Of a stretch of DNA of 64,000 nt, positions 26,773 to 35,201 are shown in pieces. Source of the DNA: JAEWSN01 sp942493335. GTDB taxonomy: Bacteria; Bacillota; Clostridia; DSM-8532. The notes beneath the pieces were generated by a model that was given only the letters and a program-made list of their open reading frames with translations, ran no database searches and had not been told where the DNA came from. The position numbers and the translations under genes are program-made. Location of the stretch: assembly GCA_942493335.1 (NCBI GenBank), contig OW818693.1, positions 558,001 to 622,000 of the forward strand, read 5' to 3'. The stretch's first letter is position 1. Every line of letters begins with the position of its first letter.

Positions 26773-28878
26773 ATGGTTGATCTGATGTTCCTTGCTCCGC
26801 TTGGTTCCGGATGCGCTCTTGCGTTTGCCGGATACCTGGCCTGGTCCGTCATGAAGAAAAGCGAAGGCACCGCTGAAATGGCGGAAATCGCCGCCGCAGT
26901 CCGGAAAGGCGCCAATGCCTATCTGAAGCGCCAATATACAGGCGTCGGAATGTTCTTCATCGTCATGTCCCTGGTTCTGCTCGCTCTCGCCTTCGGCGGA
27001 TTCCTGACCTTCTTCGTCCCCTTCGCCTTCCTGACAGGTGGCTTTTTCTCCGGCCTTTCCGGATTCCTCGGCATGAAGATCGCCACAGCGGCAAACTCCC
27101 GTACGGCGCATGCGGCACGGACAAGCCTGAACAGCGGTCTTCGCGTCGCCTTTTCCTCCGGTGCCGTCATGGGCCTCATCGTCGTGGGCCTTGGCCTGCT
27201 AGATCTGTCCATCTGGTACTTCTTCCTGAACTGGTGGTACCACAATGTCCAGGCGCTCGGTTCTGAAAACGAGGTCATCGGCGCCATCACAAGCGCGATG
27301 CTCACCTTCGGAATGGGCGCCAGCTCCATGGCCCTGTTCGCCCGTGTGGGCGGCGGTATCTTCACGAAGGCCGCCGACGTCGGCGCAGACCTTGTGGGCA
27401 AGGTGGAAGCCGGCATTCCCGAGGATGACCCGAGAAATCCCGCTGTCATCGCAGACAACGTAGGTGACAATGTCGGCGACGTAGCCGGCATGGGCGCCGA
27501 TCTGTATGAATCCTATGTCGGTTCCATCGTTTCCACCAGCGCCTTGGCCGTTGCGGCCGGCCTGGGAACAAGCGGTGTCACCATCCCCATGATCATGGCC
27601 GCCATCGGTGTCTTTGCCTCCATCGTCGGAACCTTCTTTGTGAAGTCCGGTGAAAAGGCCGAGCAAAAGGTGCTTCTGGCTGCGCTCCGTCGTGGCGTCT
27701 ACTTCTCTTCCGCCGTCATTTTCGTTGCATCCTTCTTCCTTGTATGGGGTGTACTCGGCATGGAACACATCGGCGTATGGGGCGCCATTGTCACCGGTCT
27801 CATCGCCGGCAACCTGATCGGTTTCATTACCGAATATTTCACTTCCGACACCTACAAACCCACACAGCGCCTTGCAAACACCTCCCTGACGGGACCTGCC
27901 ACCATCATCATCGGCGGCATCTCTCTCGGCATGCTTTCCACCACCATTCCTGTCATCGTGGTCGGCGCGGCTGTCATGGCCAGCTATTACCTTGCCGGTG
28001 GCGCAACTTCCTTCCAGATGGGTCTGTACGGTATCGGCATCGCCGCCGTCGGCATGTTGAGCACCCTCGGCATCACGCTCGCCACCGACGCTTATGGTCC
28101 GGTCGCGGACAATGCCGGCGGTATCGCGGAAATGGCCCATCTTGATCCGGAAGTGCGCAAGCGCACGGACGCACTGGACTCCCTCGGCAACACCACCGCC
28201 GCAACCGGCAAGGGCTTTGCCATCGGTTCCGCCGCCCTCACCGCTTTAGCACTCATAGCAGCCTTCCAGGATGAAATTGTCCGTCTCGATCCTTCCTTCA
28301 GCTTCAATCTTTCCCTCACCAACCCCACGGTTCTGGTCGGGCTCTTCATCGGCGGCATGCTCCCCTTCCTGTTCGCCGCGCTTACGATGGAAGCCGTTGG
28401 CCGTGCGGCCATGAGTATTGTGTATGAAGTCCGCAGGCAGTTCAAGGAGATCAAGGGACTCATGGAAGGCACGGCCAAGCCGGATTACGCCACCTGTGTC
28501 GACATCTGCACGAAAGCTGCCCAGAAGGAAATGGTCCTCCCCGCCCTGCTCGCCATTGCCGCTCCGTTGACAGTCGGCTTCCTGCTCGGTGTGAACGGCG
28601 TAGCCGGCATGCTCGCGGGTGCTGCCGTCACAGGTTTCATCCTCGCCATCTTCATGGCCAACTCGGGCGGTGCCTGGGACAATGCCAAGAAGTACATCGA
28701 GGGCGGACAGCATGGCGGAAAAGGCTCCGAAGCGCACAAGGCCGCCGTTGTCGGCGATACCGTGGGCGATCCTTTCAAGGATACGTCAGGCCCCTCCATC
28801 AACATCCTCATCAAGCTGCTTTCGATGGTTTCCATCGTATTCGCATCCCTCATCATGAATATCGCACTAATCAAGTAA
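26773..28878 (+). CDS. hppA: K+-dependent ion-translocating membrane pyrophosphatase
   Basis: 701 residues with about 16 membrane helices and a perfect AAGGAGGT ribosome site. It couples pyrophosphate hydrolysis to pumping H+ or Na+ out of the cytoplasm. The pyrophosphate site is visible: GADLVGKVEAGIPEDDPRNP followed by ADNVGDNVGDVAGMGADL (residues about 205-245) and DNAGGIAEM later, with the C-terminal GDTVGDPFKDTSGPS. GNTTAATGKG at 472-481 has Ala476 and Gly479, where K+-independent forms have Lys and Thr, so K+ dependence is expected. Whether it moves H+ or Na+ could not be decided. Single gene with a strong terminator. Confidence 0.96.
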   Translation: MVDLMFLAPLGSGCALAFAGYLAWSVMKKSEGTAEMAEIAAAVRKGANAYLKRQYTGVGMFFIVMSLVLLALAFGGFLTFFVPFAFLTGGFFSGLSGFLGMKIATAANSRTAHAARTSLNSGLRVAFSSGAVMGLIVVGLGLLDLSIWYFFLNWWYHNVQALGSENEVIGAITSAMLTFGMGASSMALFARVGGGIFTKAADVGADLVGKVEAGIPEDDPRNPAVIADNVGDNVGDVAGMGADLYESYVGSIVSTSALAVAAGLGTSGVTIPMIMAAIGVFASIVGTFFVKSGEKAEQKVLLAALRRGVYFSSAVIFVASFFLVWGVLGMEHIGVWGAIVTGLIAGNLIGFITEYFTSDTYKPTQRLANTSLTGPATIIIGGISLGMLSTTIPVIVVGAAVMASYYLAGGATSFQMGLYGIGIAAVGMLSTLGITLATDAYGPVADNAGGIAEMAHLDPEVRKRTDALDSLGNTTAATGKGFAIGSAALTALALIAAFQDEIVRLDPSFSFNLSLTNPTVLVGLFIGGMLPFLFAALTMEAVGRAAMSIVYEVRRQFKEIKGLMEGTAKPDYATCVDICTKAAQKEMVLPALLAIAAPLTVGFLLGVNGVAGMLAGAAVTGFILAIFMANSGGAWDNAKKYIEGGQHGGKGSEAHKAAVVGDTVGDPFKDTSGPSINILIKLLSMVSIVFASLIMNIALIK

Positions 28879-28908
28879 TCTATTCATTGAAACGAATCAC
28901 GGAACGCA

Positions 28909-28951
28909 AAACGGGCGTGTCACGGCTTTTCTGCCGGAGACACGCCCGTTT
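28909..28951. terminator. Strong bidirectional terminator between hppA and the sortase gene
   Basis: Perfect 13-bp arms (28909-28921 and 28939-28951, AAACGGGCGTGTC and complement) with an inner CGGC/GCCG stem. T-runs follow on both strands (TTT on plus, TTTT on minus), so it can end hppA and the convergent sortase transcript. Confidence 0.9.
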
Positions 28952-29002
28952 CACATTCATGGATTCCTATTCAAGGAATGGTTCGACTCGAAGGATCTTG
29001 CC

Positions 29003-30106
29003 TCAGTTGGTCTGGATTCCCTGCACCACCAGTCTTTTGTTGGCAATCACGATCGGATGGCAGGTAAACAATGTACAGATTTTATCGGTCTTGTTGTAAT
29101 TCAGGATCGAAAAATCGTCCGGCTCCACGATGAATACCTTGAACACCTTGTATTCAAGGGTTTTCTTGCCGGTCTTGATCTTGAAGGTGTCTCCCACCTT
29201 CATTTCATCCAGCCGATTGAAGTATTTGCCGAACGTATAGCTGCGATGACCTGCCAGAACAACATTCCCGATCTTGTCAAGCTTCCCGGATTCAGGCATC
29301 CTGCCTGCCGCAACGCGGAGCGTCTCATCATCCACACCGGTCATGACGGGCATCCGCACATCAATTTTATCGATGTACAGCACGCCGATCATCCGCTTCT
29401 GGATTTCCTCTTTCGACATCAGCGGCTTTTTGGTGGGTCCGGCCGGAGCCGCGGAAACTGCCGCAGCCGTCGTATCAGTCGGCAAGCCTGTATCCGTCAC
29501 AGCGGAGCCGGTGACGGATGCGTCCGCTCCGTTGGCGGGCGGACCCGCGCTGACGGCGGGATCAACGGTTCCGTCCTGACCTGCGATACCGGTGAAATCC
29601 ACTGCTTCGGAATAAAAGGAATCCACATTTTCCGCCGATGACTGGGCATTGTCCACAACACCGGAGGTGTCATTGAGAAAGGCGTCCATGGCATCCGCGT
29701 TCCGCTTCATGCTGATGGCCGTCATGATCAGCGGAACGACGATCAACAGGATGCCACCCACGATCAACAGATTGGATGCAAACCGCCGCGCGCGCCTGCG
29801 TGGGTTCTGTCCCATGGCGTGATCCACGCGCTCGAGAATCTCATCCGTTTCCGGACTGATTCCCGACAAGCTGGTTTTCCCGATTGAAGGAACGTTCGTC
29901 CTGACATCACCGGAACGATTCCCCCGAACCTCAGGGTCCTTGTTTGATGCCATGGGCGCCTTCACTTCCTGATCCTGCTTCATCAGACTCTTCCAGCCTG
30001 ACGATTCCGGGCTCGCATTCTTCGACGGTGTCCCGTTCCTTTCCTGATTCGAGCTGTTCGCCTGGTTCAGGTTCTTCTCCGGTGTTTCCCTGTTCTTTTC
30101 CGACAT
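29003..30106 (-). CDS. Sortase (class D-like) transpeptidase
   Basis: 367 residues from ATG 30106 (GAGGG just upstream). Order: a hydrophilic N-terminal region of about 100 residues, one membrane helix (about 110-132), a Ser/Thr/Ala/Gly-rich spacer, then the sortase barrel (about 230-367) with catalytic His in VLAGHRSY, Cys in TLFTCHP and Arg in NKRLVVQG. It would anchor or polymerise surface proteins. The first 176 bases overlap another gene in a different frame (29931-30341); a shorter start at 29983 with a weak ribosome site would reduce but not remove this. No LPxTG-type substrate was recognised nearby. The class assignment is tentative. Confidence 0.9.
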   Translation of the reverse strand: MSEKNRETPEKNLNQANSSNQERNGTPSKNASPESSGWKSLMKQDQEVKAPMASNKDPEVRGNRSGDVRTNVPSIGKTSLSGISPETDEILERVDHAMGQNPRRRARRFASNLLIVGGILLIVVPLIMTAISMKRNADAMDAFLNDTSGVVDNAQSSAENVDSFYSEAVDFTGIAGQDGTVDPAVSAGPPANGADASVTGSAVTDTGLPTDTTAAAVSAAPAGPTKKPLMSKEEIQKRMIGVLYIDKIDVRMPVMTGVDDETLRVAAGRMPESGKLDKIGNVVLAGHRSYTFGKYFNRLDEMKVGDTFKIKTGKKTLEYKVFKVFIVEPDDFSILNYNKTDKICTLFTCHPIVIANKRLVVQGIQTN

Positions 30107-30341
30107 ATTCCCTCGCGCCTCCTCTTGCTCCATTGCCCAGAAAAAAGACAGCCACGAGCGCCATGTAAAGGATGGACGACTCAATGATCATCTGGTGGAA
30201 AACCAGGATATTGGCGATCAGCAGGATGAAAAAGACCAGCATGACCCAGGCCATGATGCGCCGCAGGGCTGCATGTCTCTTCTCTTTGCCGATTTCCATT
30301 TCCTCTGTGTTTAGTGATTTCTCATCATATTTGTTGCTCAT
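29931..30341 (-). CDS. Small membrane protein overlapping the sortase gene
   Basis: 136 residues. N-terminal basic segment, then two membrane helices (about residues 30-52 and 57-72) and an acidic, low-complexity tail (EEPEPGEQLESGKE and so on). The tail overlaps the sortase 5' end by 176 bases in another frame. Family not recognised. It precedes the sortase on the same strand, so it may be co-expressed. The helical part does not overlap and looks like real coding sequence; the long tail could be extended by chance reading. Confidence 0.7.
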   Translation of the reverse strand: MSNKYDEKSLNTEEMEIGKEKRHAALRRIMAWVMLVFFILLIANILVFHQMIIESSILYMALVAVFFLGNGARGGAREYVGKEQGNTGEEPEPGEQLESGKERDTVEECEPGIVRLEESDEAGSGSEGAHGIKQGP

Positions 30342-30363
30342 CCGGTTGCTCCCATTCTTTGCG

Positions 30364-31668
30364 TCATGATTCCGATTTCCGGTTGCGCCGCTTGTCGAGC
30401 CATTCCTTCAGTTTCTGTTCATACCCATTGGACGAAGGTTTGTAGTAGATGGTTCCCTTCATTTTTTCCGGCAGATATTCCAGATCATCGAGAATGTGGC
30501 CGGGGAAGTCGTGGGCATACTTGTATCCTTTTCCATAACCAAGATCCGCCATTCCCTGCACGACGGCATTGCGCAGATGCATGGGGACTTCGCCTGTATC
30601 CTTGTTGCCTACATCGGCAAGGGCTTCGTTGATGCCCATATAACTGGCATTCGACTTCGGACTTGTCGCCACCATGACGGCCGCCTGACCAAGCAGGATC
30701 CGGGCTTCCGGCATGCCGATCATCATCACGGCCTGAGAAGCGGCAACCGCCAGGACCAGGGCATTCGGATTCGCCATTCCCACGTCTTCCGAGGCGCAGA
30801 TCATGATGCGCCGGGCCAGAAATTCGGGTTCCTCTCCTGCATAGATGGCACGGGCCAGATACAACAGCGTGGCATCAGGATCACTCCCCCGCATGGATTT
30901 GATCATCGCGCTGATGTTGTCATAATGCCCTTCGGAGGATTTGTCAAACCGGATTGCCTTCTTTTGGACACAATCCACGACGACATCCCGCGTGATCTCC
31001 AAATGACCTGTTCCGCCGAAATCCGAGGTCAAAACGGCCAGTTCAAGCGCATTCAGGGCGATGCGGGCATCTCCGGAGGAAACATTGGCAAGGAAGGCGA
31101 TGGACTCGTCGTCCATGCCGATGTCCAGTTTTCCAAAACCACGTTCCGGGTCTGTGAGGGCTGTCCGGATGATCCGTTCGACATGGCGTTCCTCAAGCGG
31201 AACGAGCATGAAAACGGTGGAACGCGAAATCAGCGCCTTGTTGACTTCGAAATAGGGATTTTCCGTTGTGGCGCCGATCAACACCACCGTCCCATCCTCA
31301 ACGGATGGCAGCAGCGCGTCCTGCTGGGATTTGTTGAAACGATGGATTTCATCGACGAACAGGACGCATCGTCCCGACGGGTTCAGAAAGGTGTTTCCCG
31401 CCTGCTCCACCACTTCCCGGATATCCTTCACGCCGGCAGTGACGGCATTGAGCTGCTGAAACGTTGCTTTCGTGGTTCGGGCAATGAGCCGCGCAATGGA
31501 AGTCTTGCCTGTCCCGGGTGGTCCGTAGAGGATGATGGACGAGATGCGGTCCGCGGCGATCATACGGTTCAGAAGTTTTCCCTCCCCGATGATGTGCTCC
31601 TGACCGACAAATTCTTCCAATGTCCGGGGTGCCATACGGTAGGCAAGAGGTTCCTTGCGGACGCTCAT
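30364..31668 (-). CDS. rarA: Replication-associated recombination protein RarA (MgsA)
   Basis: 434 residues. AAA+ ATPase acting at stalled forks. Seen: RTLEEFVGQEHIIGEGKLL, Walker A GPPGTGKTS, Walker B LFVDEIHRFNKSQQDALLP, sensor 1 GATTENP, and the C-terminal tetramerisation domain (RGSDPDATLLYLARA, AHDFPGHILDDLEYLP). The start overlaps the trmD stop as ATGA, so it is translationally coupled to rimM-trmD, which is not its usual place. Confidence 0.96.
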   Translation of the reverse strand: MSVRKEPLAYRMAPRTLEEFVGQEHIIGEGKLLNRMIAADRISSIILYGPPGTGKTSIARLIARTTKATFQQLNAVTAGVKDIREVVEQAGNTFLNPSGRCVLFVDEIHRFNKSQQDALLPSVEDGTVVLIGATTENPYFEVNKALISRSTVFMLVPLEERHVERIIRTALTDPERGFGKLDIGMDDESIAFLANVSSGDARIALNALELAVLTSDFGGTGHLEITRDVVVDCVQKKAIRFDKSSEGHYDNISAMIKSMRGSDPDATLLYLARAIYAGEEPEFLARRIMICASEDVGMANPNALVLAVAASQAVMMIGMPEARILLGQAAVMVATSPKSNASYMGINEALADVGNKDTGEVPMHLRNAVVQGMADLGYGKGYKYAHDFPGHILDDLEYLPEKMKGTIYYKPSSNGYEQKLKEWLDKRRNRKSES

Positions 31669-32540
31669 GATTGCGCCTCCGTTCCCGCTGCATCCACCTG
31701 TTCTGTCGAAGCGGCAGGATCAGAAGATACACCGGGATCCGAAGTCCCAGCAAGCACGGCAGGCACAGTCACCCCGCCGGAGGATGATTTCTTCCGTCTC
31801 CGCTGCTTCTTCGGCAGGAGTCCGAATGCCTCCAGAACCTTCTCAGGATGCGCTTTCTCATAGGTCTCGTACAGATCTGGACGCTTTTCACGCGTCCGCT
31901 CCAGCATCTTCAGGAAACGCCACTTCTGTACGTTGGAATGATGTCCGGACAACAGGATGTCAGGTATCTTTCTGCCCTTGTATTCCGGCGGCCTTGTGTA
32001 CTGCGGGTACTCAAGCAAACCGGAATAATGGGATTCTTCCGAATAGGATTCTTCGGAGGCCAGAACGCCCTCCACCAACCGGCTCACGCAATCAATGAGC
32101 ACCATCGCAGGAAGCTCGCCGCCCGTGAGCACATAATCCCCAATGGAGACCTCTTCGTCGACGATCTCCTCCAGCACCCTTTCATCCACGCCTTCATAAT
32201 GGCCGCAGAGAAGGATCAGGCATTCTTCACCTCGCAGGCGCTGCGCCATGGCCTGATCCAGCACCTTGCCCTGGGGACTCATGAAAAGGGTCCGCGGTTT
32301 GAACCCCAGCCGATCCACCGTTGCCTGCCAGGCATCCACGATGGGCTGGGGAGTCATGACCAGTCCGGTCCCGCCGCCATAGGGATAATCATCCACCTTG
32401 TGGTGCCGATTCTCCGAATAGTCCCGGATATTGGTGGTCTGCACGGTGATCAGGCCGCTTTCCCGCGCACGACCGATGATGCTTTCACTCAGCATCCGAT
32501 CCATGCTTTCAGGAAACAGCGTGAGGACTTCAAACCTCAT
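31665..32540 (-). CDS. trmD: tRNA (guanine-N1-)-methyltransferase TrmD
   Basis: 291 residues from ATG 32540, overlapping rimM by 11 bases. It makes m1G37, preventing frameshifts. Seen: MRFEVLTLFPESMDRML, the trefoil-knot motifs DDYPYGGGTGLVM, LCGHYEGVDERV, and SIGDYVLTGGELPAMVLID. The usual length is about 240; this protein has a basic and Ser/Ala/Thr-rich C-terminal tail of about 50 residues (KKQRRRKKSSSGG and onward) not seen in the family. Confidence 0.96.
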   Translation of the reverse strand: MRFEVLTLFPESMDRMLSESIIGRARESGLITVQTTNIRDYSENRHHKVDDYPYGGGTGLVMTPQPIVDAWQATVDRLGFKPRTLFMSPQGKVLDQAMAQRLRGEECLILLCGHYEGVDERVLEEIVDEEVSIGDYVLTGGELPAMVLIDCVSRLVEGVLASEESYSEESHYSGLLEYPQYTRPPEYKGRKIPDILLSGHHSNVQKWRFLKMLERTREKRPDLYETYEKAHPEKVLEAFGLLPKKQRRRKKSSSGGVTVPAVLAGTSDPGVSSDPAASTEQVDAAGTEAQS

Positions 32541-33099
32541 CGAGCAGTCCCTCCGGCAGTTTGACATCCATGAAACCCGCCTCGATGTCCACCGTGAGGA
32601 TGACATCCTTCAAGGCGGGGATCAGGATTTCCTTTCCCTTGCCATTTGGCCCTTCCGGCTGCACGACATAGACATCATTGCTTCCGGTTTCCAACACATC
32701 CGTGAGTTTCCCGAGAACAACGCCTTCCTCGCGGACCGTCATGCCGAGGATATCACAGACGAACCATTCGTCCTTGTCCAGTTGTCTCGCATCCGCACGG
32801 GATACCCAGATTTCACGGCCCTTCATCGCTTCCGCGGCAGACATGTCATCCACATTGCGCAGCTTGATCAGCACGCTGTTCTTGTGATAGCGCACCCCTT
32901 CGACAAAATACTCCTTCAGGGGCGTGTTCTTGTCCGGACTTTTCTGGTCGCCCTTCCCCACGCCGGTGGGAGACATGTCAACGAGAATCCGGTACAGGTA
33001 TTCAAAACGCGATACATCGCTGGTGGCGGGATTGACCTTGATCTCCCCCTTGATCCCATGCGTGTTCACCATGCAGCCAACTGAAAGATATTCCAGCAT
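32530..33099 (-). CDS. rimM: 16S rRNA processing protein RimM
   Basis: 189 residues from ATG 33099, preceded by AGGAGG; an adjacent TTG codon is ignored. RimM binds S19 and helps 30S head maturation. N-terminal barrel (LSVGCMVNTHGIKGEIKV), then PRC-barrel (WFVCDILGMTV, IPALKDVILTVDIEAG). An insertion (GVGKGDQKSPDKNTPLKE) lies in the first barrel. Pairs with trmD as usual, but rpsP and the KH-domain gene are not upstream. Confidence 0.94.
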   Translation of the reverse strand: MLEYLSVGCMVNTHGIKGEIKVNPATSDVSRFEYLYRILVDMSPTGVGKGDQKSPDKNTPLKEYFVEGVRYHKNSVLIKLRNVDDMSAAEAMKGREIWVSRADARQLDKDEWFVCDILGMTVREEGVVLGKLTDVLETGSNDVYVVQPEGPNGKGKEILIPALKDVILTVDIEAGFMDVKLPEGLLDEV

Positions 33100-33224
33100 C
33101 AAAAGCCTCCTATAAGTTGAGATATCGCCTCAAAAACATGGAACCCCATGGTTTCCGTGAAACGGGCGCGAAAACAGGTTGGGTACGGGTGGGCATCCAG
33201 GTTCGAAAACGGCTGGGAATCCGG

Positions 33225-33261
33225 AAATAAAACGGATGCGTCGGCCAAAGCCAACGCATCC
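33225..33261 (-). terminator. Terminator after yajC
   Basis: GGATGCGT (33234-33241) pairs with ACGCATCC (33254-33261) and an inner GGC/GCC adds length; on the minus strand the hairpin is followed by GTTTTATTT. It separates yajC from rimM. Confidence 0.8.
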
Positions 33262-33338
33262 ATTATACCATACGGGGGTTACGGAATCGGCAAGAAACTT
33301 GGTGCGGGGATGGAATCACGCGAAACGCGTGTGAAGGC

Positions 33339-33713
33339 TCACTTGTCGGAAAGCGGCTTGGCCACTTCCTTGATCGCCCACTTCTTGATGGTGACCTTCG
33401 AACGATCCACGCTGGATTCAAGGGTGACTTCGTCGTCCTTGACGTTGATGATCTTGCCGCAGATGCCACCGATGGTGACAACGGTATCGCCGGTGATCGC
33501 GCTGTTGACAAGCTCTTTCGCCTTCTTGTCCTTCTTGCGCTGCGGCATGATGAGCAGAAGGTACATCAGGCCCAGCGGGACGATGAAGATGAGGAGCTGC
33601 AGGATCATGCTGCTGCCACCTGCTGCGCCGGTCGCACCGGTAGCGGCGGAAGCGGCGGGTGTTCCACCGGAAGCATTGCTGGCGGCTGTGGCCAAAAAGG
33701 TTGCGAAATTCAT
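33339..33713 (-). CDS. yajC: Preprotein translocase subunit YajC
   Basis: 124 residues from ATG 33713 (GGGAGGA upstream). Ala/Gly/Ser-rich N-terminus, one membrane helix (about residues 36-55, LQLLIFIVPLGLMYLLLI), then the conserved MPQRKKDKKAKELVNSA and a small beta domain (GDTVVTIGGICGKI). Accessory to SecDF. It follows tgt, the classical tgt-yajC order. secD and secF are not in the window. Confidence 0.94.
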   Translation of the reverse strand: MNFATFLATAASNASGGTPAASAATGATGAAGGSSMILQLLIFIVPLGLMYLLLIMPQRKKDKKAKELVNSAITGDTVVTIGGICGKIINVKDDEVTLESSVDRSKVTIKKWAIKEVAKPLSDK

Positions 33714-33870
33714 TGATTCTTCCTCCCGAAATCGGTGCGGCCCAGATCGGAGCACTTCTCCGACACCGCTGGATACCTGAACATTATACATGAAGGTTTC
33801 GGTTTTGTACAATTTCCCGTTCAGCGAAAGACGGGATGGAAAGCGCTGCGGAATGTGCTTTTCAACCAGT

Positions 33871-34992
33871 TCAAAGCTTGTATCCGTACTTCAGGAAAAA
33901 TTCCGTGCGAAACTCCGGCAACCGGTCTTCCCGCAGGGCCTGACGAACCTGTTCCATCAGGTTCAGCAGGAAATGCAGATTGTGCCAGGTGGCCAGGCGC
34001 AATCCCAGCAGTTCACCGGCTTTGAACAGATGCCGGATGTAACCGCGCGTGTAGTTTTTGCAGACATAGCAGTTGCATTCCGAATCCAATGGGGTGAAAT
34101 CACGCGCGTACTTTGCGTCCCGGACGATGATGCGCCCGTTTGCCGTAAAGATGGTGCCGTTCCGTCCGATTCGGGTCGGGAGCACGCAGTCGAACATGTC
34201 CACGCCGCGCAGCGCACCGTCGATCAGATAGTCCGGGCTGCCGACGCCCATGAGGTAACGCGGCTTGTCCTTCGGCAGATGCGGAATCGTGTGCTCCAGG
34301 ATGTCATTCATGATTTCGCCGGGTTCCCCGACGGAAAGCCCGCCAATGGAGTAACCGGGGAAATCCAGATCCACCAGCTGTTTTGCGCTTTCCACACGAA
34401 GATCCTTGTAGGTGCTTCCCTGTACAATGCCGAACAGTGCCTGATCCTCCGGGCGCTTGTGTGCGATCTGGCAGCGCTTGGCCCAGCGGGTCGTCATTTC
34501 CATGGAACGCTTGGCATAATGGTAATCGCACGGATAAGGCGCGCATTCGTCGAACGACATGATGATATCCGCGCCCAACGCATTCTGAACTTCAATCGAC
34601 ATTTCCGGAGACAGATACTTCTTGGAACCATCGATATGGGAACGGAAAGTGACTCCGTCCTCCTTGATGCTGTTCAGCTTGCTGAGGCTGAACACCTGGA
34701 ATCCGCCACTGTCTGTCAGAATCGGACGATCCCAGTGCATGAAGCCATGCAGGCCGCCTGCCTCGCGCACGATATCGTGACCGGGGCGCAGGAACAGGTG
34801 ATACGTGTTGCTCAGGATGATTTCGGCGCCGACTTCCTTCAGTTCCTCGGGGGTCATTCCTTTGACGGTAGCCTGGGTTCCAACGGGCATGAAGGCAGGG
34901 GTTTCAATGGTGCCATGCGGCGTGTGGACCCGTCCCAGACGCGCACCGGTTCTGGCACAGGTCTTGATCAGTTCATAACGGATTGCGGGCAT
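33871..34992 (-). CDS. tgt: Queuine tRNA-ribosyltransferase (tRNA-guanine transglycosylase)
   Basis: 373 residues. It exchanges guanine-34 of GUN-anticodon tRNAs for preQ1. Seen: TPAFMPVGTQATVKG, the substrate-binding DSGGFQVFSL with catalytic Asp, DCVLPTRIGRNG with the nucleophile Asp, and the zinc site CNCYVCKNYTRGYIRHLF with His in TWHN. Own promoter candidate upstream. Works with QueA and QueH. Confidence 0.97.
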   Translation of the reverse strand: MPAIRYELIKTCARTGARLGRVHTPHGTIETPAFMPVGTQATVKGMTPEELKEVGAEIILSNTYHLFLRPGHDIVREAGGLHGFMHWDRPILTDSGGFQVFSLSKLNSIKEDGVTFRSHIDGSKKYLSPEMSIEVQNALGADIIMSFDECAPYPCDYHYAKRSMEMTTRWAKRCQIAHKRPEDQALFGIVQGSTYKDLRVESAKQLVDLDFPGYSIGGLSVGEPGEIMNDILEHTIPHLPKDKPRYLMGVGSPDYLIDGALRGVDMFDCVLPTRIGRNGTIFTANGRIIVRDAKYARDFTPLDSECNCYVCKNYTRGYIRHLFKAGELLGLRLATWHNLHFLLNLMEQVRQALREDRLPEFRTEFFLKYGYKL

Positions 34993-35046
34993 TGCTTGTT
35001 CTCCTGTTCATTCTTTGCCGGTTTTCTGACACGGCAGCCATCCGTC

Positions 35047-35075
35047 ATTTTACCACATCCGGCCGGTCTTGTCTT
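35047..35075 (-). promoter_or_regulatory. Probable tgt promoter
   Basis: Minus-strand AAGACA (35070-35075) and TAAAAT (35047-35052), 17-base spacer, 55 bases before the tgt start. Confidence 0.5.
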
Positions 35076-35107
35076 CTGCCGCGTTGCACCTGTCCCCGAT
35101 GACAGAC

Positions 35108-35154
35108 GGAAAAACGGCGCATGGTCCGGATTTCGCCGGGAGCCATGCGCCGTT
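35108..35154 (-). terminator. Terminator after the multi-helix membrane protein
   Basis: Perfect 12-bp stem AACGGCGCATGG (35113-35124) with CCATGCGCCGTT (35143-35154), followed on the minus strand by TTTTT. Confidence 0.9.
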
Positions 35155-35201
35155 GCCCATATGTGGATTTGGTGAAAGCCAACCATCGTGCAATGCGTCC
35201 T

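Noticed and set aside
30496..31863. 455-codon plus-strand frame opposite rarA
   Set aside because: Antisense to rarA, which shows all AAA+ motifs.
33790..35175. 461-codon plus-strand frame opposite tgt
   Set aside because: Antisense to tgt, with no ribosome site.
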